Positions 26,855 through 36,083 of a stretch of DNA of 56,916 bases are shown here, piece after piece. The stretch comes from Flavobacteriales bacterium (GTDB lineage: Bacteria; Bacteroidota; Bacteroidia; Flavobacteriales_E; Vicingaceae). Location: contig NVUQ01000016.1 of NCBI GenBank assembly GCA_002401955.1, positions 1 through 56,916 of the forward strand. The letters are read 5' to 3'. The notes beneath the pieces were generated by a model, which searched no databases, was not told the origin of the DNA, and was given only the letters and a program-made list of their open reading frames with translations. Both the position numbers and the translations under genes were made by a program. Each line of letters starts with the position of its first letter. Within the stretch, counting starts at the first letter, position 1.

Positions 26855-28126
26855 TTACACTAAATCAAATCCAATATCTTTTCGGTAATTCTTCTTTTCG
26901 AACTGGATATTTTCTGCATTTTTAAAAGAATGTTGTAAGGCTTCTTTAATATCAGCACCAAAAGAGGTTAGTGCCAACACTCTTCCTCCAGCAGTTATCA
27001 CATTATCCCCATCCTGTTTTGTGCCAGCATGAAAAGCAATGCTATTTTCAATGGCATCAAACCCAGTCATTATTTTTCCTTTTTCGTAAGCCTCAGGATA
27101 ACCCCCAGAAACTAGCATCACTGTAGTTGCAGTTCTTTCATCTACTTCAAAGGTTTTCTCTCCCAATGTTTGATTGGCTACTCCTTCAAACAGATCCAAC
27201 AAATCAGATTTAATTCTTGGTATTACTACTTCTGTTTCTGGATCGCCCATACGCACGTTGTATTCAACAACTGAAGGGTTACCATTATCATTCATTAAAC
27301 CAATAAAAATAAACCCTTTGTAATCTATTCCGTCAGCTTTTAAGCCTGCAATGGTTGGTTTTACCACTAATTCTTCTACTTTGTTTATAAAGGCTTCATC
27401 TGCAAACGGAACTGGAGATATTGCTCCCATACCTCCGGTATTTAATCCTTTATCTCCCTCTCCTATTCTTTTATAATCTTTAGCGGAAGGTAATATTTTA
27501 TAGTTTTCTCCATCTGTTAAAACAAATACAGAAAGCTCAATTCCGTGTAAAAACTCTTCAATTACCACTGTTGCAGAGGCATTCCCAAACTTCCCATTAG
27601 TCATATTCGCTAATTCTGTTTTAGCCTCTGCTAAATCGTCTAAAATCAACACCCCTTTTCCTGCAGCTAATCCATCAGCTTTTAAAACATATGGTGGTTT
27701 TAATGTTTCTAAAAACGAGTATCCTTCTTCTAAATTTTCTTTTGTAAAACTTTGGTATTTTGCTGTTGGAACTCCGTGTTTCTCCATAAATATTTTAGAG
27801 AACTCTTTACTTCCTTCTAACTCCGCGCCATCTTTTTTAGGTCCAATTACACCGACATTTTTTAATTTTTCATCAGCTAAAAAGTAATCATGTATCCCAT
27901 TTACCAAGGGGTCTTCTGGTCCAACAACAACAATTCCTATATCGTTACTCAACACAAAATCTTTAATTGTATCAAAATCATTTACTCCAATTTCTACATT
28001 GGTTCCTACTTCTGCTGTTCCAGCATTACCGGGAGCAATATATAAGTTATCTAACTTAGGGCTTTGTGCAATTTTCCATGCAAAGGCATGTTCTCTTCCT
28101 CCAGAGCCTAATATTAATACGTTCAT
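26855..28126 (-). CDS. purD: Phosphoribosylamine--glycine ligase
   Basis: GAR synthetase catalyses the second step of purine biosynthesis, joining glycine to 5-phosphoribosylamine with ATP. The 423-aa length is normal. Visible family motifs are the N-terminal G-S-G-G-R-E-H-A, the G-P-E-D-P-L-V segment and the ATP-grasp stretch K-A-D-G-L-A-A-G-K-G-V. There are also N-T-G-G-M-G-A-I-S-P and the C-terminal E-Y-N-V-R-M-G-D-P-E-T-E metal-binding block. The gene is complete, has no purine-gene neighbours here and probably forms its own transcript. Confidence 0.98.
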   Translation of the reverse strand: MNVLILGSGGREHAFAWKIAQSPKLDNLYIAPGNAGTAEVGTNVEIGVNDFDTIKDFVLSNDIGIVVVGPEDPLVNGIHDYFLADEKLKNVGVIGPKKDGAELEGSKEFSKIFMEKHGVPTAKYQSFTKENLEEGYSFLETLKPPYVLKADGLAAGKGVLILDDLAEAKTELANMTNGKFGNASATVVIEEFLHGIELSVFVLTDGENYKILPSAKDYKRIGEGDKGLNTGGMGAISPVPFADEAFINKVEELVVKPTIAGLKADGIDYKGFIFIGLMNDNGNPSVVEYNVRMGDPETEVVIPRIKSDLLDLFEGVANQTLGEKTFEVDERTATTVMLVSGGYPEAYEKGKIMTGFDAIENSIAFHAGTKQDGDNVITAGGRVLALTSFGADIKEALQHSFKNAENIQFEKKNYRKDIGFDLV

Positions 28127-28145
28127 AGTTTGTTCTTAAGTTGAG

Positions 28146-28153
28146 CAAATGTA
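28146..28153 (-). promoter_or_regulatory. -7 promoter element upstream of purD
   Basis: The minus strand reads TACATTTG, a match to the Bacteroidota -7 consensus TAnnTTTG, about 20 nt upstream of the purD ATG. A TTG box at the ideal 19-nt spacing is absent, so this is only a partial promoter match. Confidence 0.45.
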
Positions 28154-28308
28154 AAAAAACCACTACAAGTTTTGCTGTGATTTTCAGAAAATTTATTAGA
28201 AATTTTTAACTTCAACAATTGCATAATCCATATCTTGACAGACAACTTCAACTGCCATTAACTTTTATCTGGCGTTAAAGGAGGCAATTCCAACTTCCTC
28301 CCTATCTC

Positions 28309-29964
28309 CTAACAAGGTAAAAATATCTTTAATCGAAATAAATTCTCATTAAATGATTTCTCAACTCTACCATCAAATACTAAGACTCTATTTTCAACCG
28401 ATTTAAAATTATCATGCTCAATATCAATCCAATCTGAACTGGTTAGTTCTATCAAAAATGTTAACTCTAAGTTATTACCCTTTTCCTGTATCCGAATAAT
28501 AAATTTGTTTGTAATATGATTTTCAAAGACATTAATAAATTCTTGAGTTAACCGAAACACCGCCACTTCAATTTCCCTTCTATATCTTTTTAAATTTATT
28601 CCTGAATAAAACTCAATATTTAACTTTTTTAAATCGTTATACGTATTAATTAATTCTGAGAATGTAGGTTGAATTCCAAATCTATTTAGTGCATCTGGAA
28701 TTAAATTGTAAGTCAGAAACTTTGATTGTTTTATTGCTAAAGAAAGTAACCCTACCGTTTCTTTAAACTTATTTTCCAATATCTTATTAGGATTTTTGTC
28801 AATTTCTAATTGAAAAGAGCTGGCATAAAACTTTATGGCTACTAAAGTTTGTGCCAAACCTTCGTGTAAATCGTTCCCTAACTTAAGTCTCTCTTTCTCC
28901 TCCGTTTTCCAAATTATCGAAAGCCTTTCACTCTCTCTATTTTTACGTTCAGAAATATCTGTAATCATCACCAAGTAAAACATTACATTACCCTCGACAT
29001 CTTTAACCACAATAGCTTTGGTCATTGCCAAAAAAAAGTTCCCATCCTTTTTAAAATATCTTTTTTCTAAATCCAATTCCACACCTCTATTCCCCAGTTG
29101 TTCAAATGCCTTATTACTAATATCTACGTCATCTGGGTGCGTAAATTCAACATATTTCTTTCCTCGTATTTCTTCGTTTGAATAACCCCATAAACTGTTT
29201 ATAGATTGATTCCAGTCGATAATATCTCCTTCAGTATTTACAATAACAATTCCTAATGGGGCCATCTCAAAAATTGTTCTAAATTTCTTTTCATGGCGCT
29301 TAACTTCTTTTAGTGCGTCATTTAGCTGAGATGTACGTTCTGCTACTTTTTTCTCTAAAATGATTTTCCTTTTTCTTAATTTTTCATTAGCCTCTTTCAA
29401 TTTGTTCTCTGCAACTTGATGAGTTACAATAAACTGGTGTATAATCGCTCCTAATATTAATCCACATAGCACAAACTCTAGTGTCATTGCTATACAAAGC
29501 TGAGTCGACCAACCTGAAAAATTTAATAGATTTTTATTTACAAAAAACACAAGAAACAAGGAAATTACAGTCATATTAATAATCAAAAATATGTTTCCCC
29601 ATATTCTGCCTAATGCAAAATAGACATATAGTGTAATAATAATTAACCAACAAGGTTCTAGAACATGTACAGAGTTGCCAACAAGAAAAATAGCGGAAGA
29701 AACAATAATTACCCCCGAAATTCCAATAAATATTGCTGTTTTTTTATACTGCCTAGATATGTACAAATTCGCCAGCCCAAGCATAATTATAATTACTCCA
29801 AAAAGATGAGACAACATGAATTTTGGATTAACAAAATAGAAAATTATCGTAAGAAAAAGTAATGCTCCCAATAAGATTATACCTAGATTCCACGTAAGAG
29901 AAAATCTAGAGTCATCGTAATAATCCTTGTATTCTGTAATAGGGCTTGATAATAGTCTTTTCAT
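28309..29964 (-). CDS. Membrane PAS sensor protein with degenerate histidine-kinase domain
   Basis: A 551-aa protein. Residues about 24-180 hold six or so membrane segments. A coiled-coil linker follows (about 183-225, rich in K, E and L), then a PAS domain (about 228-350, FEMAPLGIVIVNTEGDIIDW, ending in a typical MITDISERK). A HisKA_3-like helix comes next, with N-D-L-H-E-G-L-A-Q around residue 363. The ATPase part keeps an N-box-like segment (QEFINVFENH) but lacks the D-x-G-x-G and G-x-G-L motifs, so ATP binding is doubtful. It may be a non-catalytic sensor, a phosphatase-only or partner protein, or work with a separate kinase. No response regulator gene is adjacent. Confidence 0.82.
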   Translation of the reverse strand: MKRLLSSPITEYKDYYDDSRFSLTWNLGIILLGALLFLTIIFYFVNPKFMLSHLFGVIIIMLGLANLYISRQYKKTAIFIGISGVIIVSSAIFLVGNSVHVLEPCWLIIITLYVYFALGRIWGNIFLIINMTVISLFLVFFVNKNLLNFSGWSTQLCIAMTLEFVLCGLILGAIIHQFIVTHQVAENKLKEANEKLRKRKIILEKKVAERTSQLNDALKEVKRHEKKFRTIFEMAPLGIVIVNTEGDIIDWNQSINSLWGYSNEEIRGKKYVEFTHPDDVDISNKAFEQLGNRGVELDLEKRYFKKDGNFFLAMTKAIVVKDVEGNVMFYLVMITDISERKNRESERLSIIWKTEEKERLKLGNDLHEGLAQTLVAIKFYASSFQLEIDKNPNKILENKFKETVGLLSLAIKQSKFLTYNLIPDALNRFGIQPTFSELINTYNDLKKLNIEFYSGINLKRYRREIEVAVFRLTQEFINVFENHITNKFIIRIQEKGNNLELTFLIELTSSDWIDIEHDNFKSVENRVLVFDGRVEKSFNENLFRLKIFLPC

Positions 29965-30361
29965 CTACGTTTGATTAATTAATGAAATTTCAAACCTACA
30001 ACGTTTTATTATCATTAAGTTACCAACCTGATACACCAAAAATTTTAAACCCTGCTTTTGAGTTCCCTCACATTAATTTCATCTAATTTTCAAATATACA
30101 TAATTTAGCTAGCTAAAACAGGTAAATGTGTACTAAACCCCCTTGTCAGCCAATGTTTACAATATATTTGCTTATGAAGTTTAGTTTTTAAAAAAACAAA
30201 TTTAAATTACTTAAAAGTTTCCCAAAAAAGTTCGGACTTCCCATTTTGGAACTCTAAAGGCTCGTAAAAATCCATATTTTCTTCTGATTTCCAACAACTT
30301 AAGTGCCGGCTACCTAGGTGGCACGTTTTTTAAAGAAACTACTTTACTAAAACTTTAATTT
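29965..30361. other. Divergent intergenic region before ppsA
   Basis: It separates the sensor gene (minus) from ppsA (plus). Two -7-like boxes are visible: TATATTTG on the minus strand (30091-30098) and TATATTTG on the plus strand (30163-30170), the latter with TTG 17 nt upstream. Close to the ppsA start, at 30302-30324, GTGCC and GGCAC arms enclose the perfect palindrome ACCTAGGT. This is a possible regulator site or mRNA hairpin. No gene is seen. Confidence 0.4.
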
Positions 30362-32767
30362 ATGAAAAATTACACGCTATTCTTCAATCACATCTCTTTA
30401 AATAATATACCAACAGTTGGTGGTAAAAATGCATCTTTAGGAGAAATGATAAATGAAATGAGTTCTTTAGGAATTAATGTGCCCAATGGGTTCGCATTAA
30501 AAACAAATGCTTATAAAGAATTTTTATCCATAAACAAACTAGCTCCAATAATTAAGGATACTCTTTCTGCACTTAATGTTTCTAATATTACTGAATTAGA
30601 ATCGGCTGGAAGCTTAATAAGAAAAGCCATTTTATCTTCAAAGATTCCGCTGCATATAGAAATGGAAATTAAACAGTCATATTTTAAGTTATCACAGCAG
30701 TATGGGGTAAATAATGTGGATGTAGCCGTTAGATCATCTTCTACGGCTGAAGATTTACCTGAAGCATCATTTGCTGGTCAACAAGAATCATTTTTAAACA
30801 TTAATTCAGCCGAAAAATTAATCTTACATATAAAAAAATGTTATGCTTCTTTATTTACCAATCGTGCAATTTCTTATAGAGAAGCGATGAATTTTAACCA
30901 TATGGAAGCGTTAATCTCTGTTGGGGTTCAGAAAATGGTTAGAACAGATAAAAGCACTTCTGGTGTGGCATTTTCTATAGATACAGAAAGTGGATTTAAA
31001 GATGTTGTTCTTATTAATGCATGTTATGGTCTTGGAGAACTTCTTGTTCAAGGAACAATCTCGCCAGATGAATATTTATTTTTTAAACCAACCAAAGCAA
31101 TCATCGAAAAAAAATTAGGGGACAAAGCTAAACGCATGATTTATGATGGTACAAAAAGTGAAGACCCTACCAAAATTGTTCCTGTATCTAAAGCAAAAAG
31201 AGATTCATTTTGTTTAAGTGATGATCAAATTAAAAAAATAGGTAATGCTGTAGTTAAAATTGAAACGCACTATTCTAAAAAATTAAATAGATGGACTCCT
31301 GTAGATGTTGAATGGGGTTATGATGGAATCAATAACGAATTATATATTTTACAAGCTAGGCCAGAAACTATTCACTCTAACAAATTAAACGGAGCAATTG
31401 TTCAATATGAAATTGACAAAGAAGAAGGTGTAAGCCCTATTTTAGAAGGAGTTGCTGTTGGTGATAGAATTGGTATTGGTAAAGTAATCGTGATTAACAA
31501 TTTAAAGGACATATCATCTTTTAAACCTGGAAATGTATTAGTCACAGAGATGACAGACCCTGACTGGGAACCTATCATGAAAATGGCTGCAGGTATTATC
31601 ACAAACAAAGGAGGGAGAACTTGCCATGCCGCAATTGTTTCACGCGAATTAGGAATTCCTGCAATTGTTGGAACAAAAAATGGAAGTACTGCACTAAAAG
31701 GACATAAAGAAGTTACTATTTCTTGTGCAGAAGGTGAAATAGGGTTTGTCTATAAAGGAAAATGTAAATTCAAAAAATCAATATTTAATGCGTCTGATTT
31801 ACCTGACATAAAAACTCCTTTAATGTTAAATGTAGCTTCTCCAGATTTGGCTTTTAAATTTTCATTTTTGCCTAATGAGGGTGTCGGTTTAGCTCGTGAA
31901 GAATTTATTATTAATAATTATATCAAAGTTCATCCTTTAGCTCTTTTAAAACATAAATCAATTGGAGACTCAGAATTAACTCATCAGATAAATAAAATAA
32001 CAAAAGGTTATTCCTCTGAGAAAGAATTTTTTATTACAAAGCTTTCTCATGGTATCTCAAAAATTGCGGCTGCTTTTTATGGTAAAGAGGTAATCGTTCG
32101 TTTTAGTGATTTTAAATCTAATGAATATAGAAACTTATTAGGGGGTAAGTATTTTGAGCCGGAGGAAGAAAACCCGATGATAGGCTGGAGAGGGGCATCA
32201 CGATATTATTCTGATGAATTTAAAGAGGCTTTTGAATTAGAATGTTTAGCCATAAAAAAAGTTAGAGAAGAAATGGGGTTTACCAATGTAATAGTTATGA
32301 TCCCTTTTTGTAGAACAATTGAAGATTGTGAAGCGGTATTATCTATTATGAAAGAATACGGCTTAGAACGTGGAAAACAAGGTTTACAGGTGTATTTAAT
32401 GGCTGAAATACCATCTAATTTTATTTTGGCTGATCAATTTGCTCCTTATGTTGATGGTTTTTCAATAGGCTCAAATGATCTTACTCAACTTACTCTTGGG
32501 CTCGATAGAGATTCACACTTAGTTTCTCATCTATATGATGAAAGGAATTTGGCTGTTAAAGAACTGATAAAACTGTTGATTGTTAAAGCAAAAAACCATG
32601 GGGTAAAAGTTGGCATTTGTGGTCAAGCACCTTCAGATTTTCCAGATTTCGCTCAATTTTTAGTTGAATTAGAAATAGGTTCCATTTCCGTAACTCCAGA
32701 TTCTATATTAAAAACGGTAAGTGCAATTAACAAAATTGAAATGAGAACCCTTAAAAAAGTTTCTTAA
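30362..32767 (+). CDS. ppsA: Phosphoenolpyruvate synthase
   Basis: Pyruvate, water dikinase converts pyruvate and ATP to PEP, AMP and phosphate, the entry to gluconeogenesis. The 801-aa length is usual. The N-terminal ATP-binding part starts V-G-G-K-N-A-S-L-G-E-M and includes A-V-R-S-S-S-T-A-E-D-L-P-E-A-S-F-A-G-Q-Q-E-S. The phosphohistidine motif G-G-R-T-C-H-A-A-I-V-S places the phosphorylated His at residue 422. The C-terminal PEP-binding barrel has F-S-I-G-S-N-D-L-T-Q-L and G-I-C-G-Q-A. The stop overlaps by 3 nt the stop of the convergent gene that follows. Confidence 0.97.
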   Translation: MKNYTLFFNHISLNNIPTVGGKNASLGEMINEMSSLGINVPNGFALKTNAYKEFLSINKLAPIIKDTLSALNVSNITELESAGSLIRKAILSSKIPLHIEMEIKQSYFKLSQQYGVNNVDVAVRSSSTAEDLPEASFAGQQESFLNINSAEKLILHIKKCYASLFTNRAISYREAMNFNHMEALISVGVQKMVRTDKSTSGVAFSIDTESGFKDVVLINACYGLGELLVQGTISPDEYLFFKPTKAIIEKKLGDKAKRMIYDGTKSEDPTKIVPVSKAKRDSFCLSDDQIKKIGNAVVKIETHYSKKLNRWTPVDVEWGYDGINNELYILQARPETIHSNKLNGAIVQYEIDKEEGVSPILEGVAVGDRIGIGKVIVINNLKDISSFKPGNVLVTEMTDPDWEPIMKMAAGIITNKGGRTCHAAIVSRELGIPAIVGTKNGSTALKGHKEVTISCAEGEIGFVYKGKCKFKKSIFNASDLPDIKTPLMLNVASPDLAFKFSFLPNEGVGLAREEFIINNYIKVHPLALLKHKSIGDSELTHQINKITKGYSSEKEFFITKLSHGISKIAAAFYGKEVIVRFSDFKSNEYRNLLGGKYFEPEEENPMIGWRGASRYYSDEFKEAFELECLAIKKVREEMGFTNVIVMIPFCRTIEDCEAVLSIMKEYGLERGKQGLQVYLMAEIPSNFILADQFAPYVDGFSIGSNDLTQLTLGLDRDSHLVSHLYDERNLAVKELIKLLIVKAKNHGVKVGICGQAPSDFPDFAQFLVELEIGSISVTPDSILKTVSAINKIEMRTLKKVS

Positions 32768-33792
32768 AATGAAATTCCTAGTTTGTTTTTGATGTTTAAC
32801 GAAAGAATTTCTCCCATTGACTCTGCTTTTTCAAATTCAGGATCTTTGTAGTGTTTTGCCAATTCTTTTCTCAATGAAAAAATGTTTTCTTGACTAGATA
32901 TGGTATCATTTTTCATGATTTCTAACAATTCTTGATATTGGTTTTTTGCCAACATTAATCTTTTTTTCAAAAGTGATCTAGCTTCATTACAATACTGCTC
33001 TGCTGTTTTTAGAGATATGTGCTCTTGAGCCAAATTTACAAAAGAAATGTTATCCTTAAAAAACTGAGGAAGATATATATTTTTTCCTCCTTCATAAGAT
33101 TGTTGATCAAAATCCATTGCTCGAATTCTATATTGAACTTTATCAAAATCTTGTTTAATTTCGATAACAAAATTATAAGAACGCATGTCTCCTAACAACC
33201 GAACAAAACACCTTTCATTGAATTTAACAAATTCTTTTGCCAATCGAATTTTATCATACGGCATTCCCCCTAGTACGTAATCATTTATAAATTGATCTCC
33301 TGGAATACCAATTATATGTTCTTCTACAAGGGTTTCTTTATCGCTCAAGAAATTAATTTTATTAGGAGATAAAATATGTTCTAATTCCAAACCATAAATT
33401 CTGGAGGCATCTGTTTTTTTGATATAATAATAATCATGATTATCATTAATCTCATTAATGATTTTTATTCTAAAAGGTTTAGAATTAGCATAAGAACAAA
33501 AATCAATACTCCCCACATATAAATGTTTTATATCACATCCGTCTGCACTTAGTAATTGATATATTTTAATGAAACTTTCTGTAATTCTAGACATTTCGGA
33601 AGGTCTATATATAACTGAACTCCAAAGAGTGTTCTTCCCTTTACTTGTTATAGGAATTACTTCTGCATAATTAAGTAAATCTGAATATTTGATGGGTAAT
33701 TTTGTAGTTCTTTTATATTTAAAGAGATAGTTTTCTAGAGACTTGTTTACAGGGTAGAACTTCTTTTTATATTCGATATGATTAAAGTCCAT
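32764..33792 (-). CDS. Unknown protein with kinase-like motifs
   Basis: A 342-aa soluble protein from no family I can name. E-E-H-I-I-G-I-P-G-D (157-166), L-L-G-D-M-R-S-Y-N-F-V-I (199-210) and R-A-M-D-F-D-Q-Q (224-231) are spaced like the hinge, the G-D-x-x-x-x-N catalytic loop and the D-F-D metal-binding segment of aminoglycoside/HipA-type kinase folds. A nucleotide-binding lobe (about 55-160) would precede them. The C-terminal 80 residues are charged helices. It runs against ppsA with overlapping stop codons and is 11 bp downstream of pheS, probably in the same transcript as pheS. The kinase assignment is inference from motif spacing only. Confidence 0.6.
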   Translation of the reverse strand: MDFNHIEYKKKFYPVNKSLENYLFKYKRTTKLPIKYSDLLNYAEVIPITSKGKNTLWSSVIYRPSEMSRITESFIKIYQLLSADGCDIKHLYVGSIDFCSYANSKPFRIKIINEINDNHDYYYIKKTDASRIYGLELEHILSPNKINFLSDKETLVEEHIIGIPGDQFINDYVLGGMPYDKIRLAKEFVKFNERCFVRLLGDMRSYNFVIEIKQDFDKVQYRIRAMDFDQQSYEGGKNIYLPQFFKDNISFVNLAQEHISLKTAEQYCNEARSLLKKRLMLAKNQYQELLEIMKNDTISSQENIFSLRKELAKHYKDPEFEKAESMGEILSLNIKNKLGISF

Positions 33793-33803
33793 CTCCTTAA
33801 TTA

Positions 33804-34832
33804 TTAAAAAGCAGCTTTAAACTGTTCTAAGAAACGAATATCTCCTTCTGAGTACAATCTTAAATCATTGACTTTGTACTTTAGCATAGCAATACGTTCA
33901 ACTCCCATTCCGAAGGCAAAACCAGTATACTTTTTAGAATCTATTCCGCAGTTTTCTAACACATTAGGGTCTACCATTCCGCACCCCATAATCTCTAAAT
34001 AGCCGGTATATTTACAAACATTACATCCTTTACTATTACAAACGGAGCAAGAAACATCCATTTCAGCACTTGGTTCAGTAAATGGAAAATAAGAGGGTCT
34101 TAATCTGATTTTTGTTTCTTCACCAAACATCTCTTTTGCAAAATACATTAGTGTTTGTTTTAAATCTGCAAACGATACTTTTTCTGCGATGTATAAGCCT
34201 TCCACTTGGTGAAAAAAGCAATGTGCTCGAGCCGAAATAGCTTCATTACGGTAAACCCTTCCTGGTGAAAGTGTTCTAATTGGCGGCTCCGTATTTTCCA
34301 TTATCCTAACCTGAACCGAAGAAGTGTGTGTTCTTAAGGCAATATCTTCTTCTCCATCAGACTCAACAAAGAATGTGTCTTGCATATCTCTTGCTGGGTG
34401 CTCTGGAGGGAAGTTTAATGCAGAGAAGTTATGCCAATCATCTTCAACCTCTGGCCCTTCAGAAACTGTAAATCCTATTCTCGAAAATATATCAATAATC
34501 TCATTTCTAACAATAGAAATAGGATGCCTGCTTCCTAGTTTTATTGGAGTACCTGTTCTTGTTAAATCTAAATCATTGGCTGTAGAACTTTCTCCTCCAG
34601 CTAATTTTGATTTAAATTCATCAAGCTTATCCTGAGCTTTTAACTTAAGCGTATTGATTAACTGTCCAACTTCTTTTTTTTGTTCGTTCGGAACATTTTT
34701 AAAATCAGCAAACAAGCCTTTAATCTTCCCCTTACTTCCTAACAGGTTAATACGAAACTCCTCTAACTGTTCTTTACTTTCAGCCTTAAAACCTTCAACT
34801 TCACTTAACAGTTCTTTTATCTTTTCTTGCAT
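33804..34832 (-). CDS. pheS: Phenylalanine--tRNA ligase alpha subunit
   Basis: The catalytic alpha subunit of the (alpha-beta)2 enzyme charges tRNA-Phe. I place the start at 34832 (MQEKIKELLSEVEGF) because homologues begin with this coiled-coil region and the longer frame to 34889 adds an unrelated tail. The class II motif 2 (Y-R-N-E-A-I-S-A-R-A-H-C-F-F-H-Q-V-E-G) and motif 3 (G-F-A-F-G-M-G-V-E-R-I-A-M-L) are intact. A Cys-rich turn (CSVCNSKGCNVCKYTGY) lies before motif 3. The product is 342 aa. pheT is not in the window. Confidence 0.97.
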   Translation of the reverse strand: MQEKIKELLSEVEGFKAESKEQLEEFRINLLGSKGKIKGLFADFKNVPNEQKKEVGQLINTLKLKAQDKLDEFKSKLAGGESSTANDLDLTRTGTPIKLGSRHPISIVRNEIIDIFSRIGFTVSEGPEVEDDWHNFSALNFPPEHPARDMQDTFFVESDGEEDIALRTHTSSVQVRIMENTEPPIRTLSPGRVYRNEAISARAHCFFHQVEGLYIAEKVSFADLKQTLMYFAKEMFGEETKIRLRPSYFPFTEPSAEMDVSCSVCNSKGCNVCKYTGYLEIMGCGMVDPNVLENCGIDSKKYTGFAFGMGVERIAMLKYKVNDLRLYSEGDIRFLEQFKAAF

Positions 34833-34907
34833 AATATTGTTGATTGTATTTTGTTGATTGTACTTTGGATAATAAAAACCCAGCAACAAGCAACATTCAA
34901 CTAGAAA

Positions 34908-35579
34908 CTATTTCTTTACAATTTTCATTGTCATTTTAATGTCTTCTTTTGGTCTATCTCCTCTACCTTTAACAACAGCAGCAATTTTATCAATTACATC
35001 CATTCCTTCTATAATCTCTCCAAAAACGGTATAATTCATATCTAAAAATGGAGTCCCTCCAATTGTTTCATATGCTGCAACTTGTTCTCCAGTATATGTT
35101 ATTCCATTTCGCTTACTGATGTTAGTAAGCTCCATTTTAGTTGATTTTTTTCCTTGCACAATGTAAAACTGAGACCCTGAAGACTCTTTTTTAGGGTTAA
35201 CATTATCGCCTTGTCTTGCCGCAGATAACGCACCTTTTTTATGAATAAATTTAGTGTTAAATTCTGCTGGAACAGTATAACCTGGACCACCACTCCCTAA
35301 CATTTGTCCTGGTTGTGCTCCTTTAGATTCTGGATCTCCTCCTTGTATCATAAAATCTTTAATAACTCTATGAAATAAGGTTCCATTATAAAACTCTTTC
35401 TGTACTAATTTTATAAAATTATCACGATGTTTAGGGGTTTCATTATACAACACCATTTTCATATCTCCATACGATGTAGATATTAAAATCTTGGTTTGTT
35501 TTTCGCTTTTTTGAGCCAATCCATTGATATTACAGATGGTTATTAATGCTAAGATTACTGGGAATATTTTCTTTGTCAT
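34908..35579 (-). CDS. Exported cyclophilin-type peptidyl-prolyl isomerase
   Basis: This 223-aa periplasmic PPIase has a signal peptide (MTKKIFPVILALITICNING...AQ). The cyclophilin core is clear: F-H-R-V-I-K-D-F-M-I-Q-G-G-D-P, then the S-G-S-Q-F-Y-I-V-Q-G block and V-F-G-E-I-I-E-G-M-D-V-I-D-K-I. The active-site Arg (in FHRVI) and Gln (in SQFYI) are present. It would assist folding of exported proteins by cis-trans isomerisation at prolines. It lies upstream of pheS on the same strand. Confidence 0.95.
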   Translation of the reverse strand: MTKKIFPVILALITICNINGLAQKSEKQTKILISTSYGDMKMVLYNETPKHRDNFIKLVQKEFYNGTLFHRVIKDFMIQGGDPESKGAQPGQMLGSGGPGYTVPAEFNTKFIHKKGALSAARQGDNVNPKKESSGSQFYIVQGKKSTKMELTNISKRNGITYTGEQVAAYETIGGTPFLDMNYTVFGEIIEGMDVIDKIAAVVKGRGDRPKEDIKMTMKIVKK

Positions 35580-35659
35580 GATAATTTATTATATTTGTTA
35601 ATTACAATATTAAGAATTTATGCCTTATTTAAGGTTTTGAGAGGTTAAATTTAAAAAAA

Positions 35660-36079
35660 ATGAAACATAAATATATCTACACAATTGCAGTTTTATTAAC
35701 AGTAGCCATTACAATTGGTGCGTGTAGTAAAAAGGAAAGAAGCCCAAGGTTAATTGTTCATGTACAAGAGGCTGATGGAACTCCAGCTGACGGAGCAACA
35801 GTTCATGCTTGGCCAGGAGGCAATGCAGGACAACCAGGAAGTGTAATAGACGATGAAATGGTTGATCAAACACAAAAAACTGATGGTGCAGGAGATGCTT
35901 ATTTTGAATTTGAATTTTCTGTGGTTTTAGATGTAGACGTTGTTTATTATAAAAACTACTTAGATCCGTTATTAGCCCCTGTAACCGATACATTAAGTGG
36001 TCACAGAGTTGTTAAAATAGAGTCTGTTAGACAAAAAAGTGAAAACAACGATCATCACGAAATGGTAGAAGTAAAATAA
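35660..36079 (+). CDS. Small lipoprotein with carboxypeptidase-regulatory/Ig-like domain
   Basis: A 139-aa lipoprotein with lipobox I-G-A-C at residues about 19-22. The mature part starts with a P-R-L-I-V-H-V-Q-E-A-D-G-T-P-A-D-G-A-T-V pattern. That pattern is seen in small transthyretin-like beta-sandwiches (CarboxypepD_reg type) common in Bacteroidota. The C-terminus ends in a charged tail (NNDHHEMVEVK). A TATATTTG box at 35590-35597 could serve as its -7 element. A terminator hairpin follows at 36135-36165. Confidence 0.82.
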   Translation: MKHKYIYTIAVLLTVAITIGACSKKERSPRLIVHVQEADGTPADGATVHAWPGGNAGQPGSVIDDEMVDQTQKTDGAGDAYFEFEFSVVLDVDVVYYKNYLDPLLAPVTDTLSGHRVVKIESVRQKSENNDHHEMVEVK

Positions 36080-36083
36080 CCTT

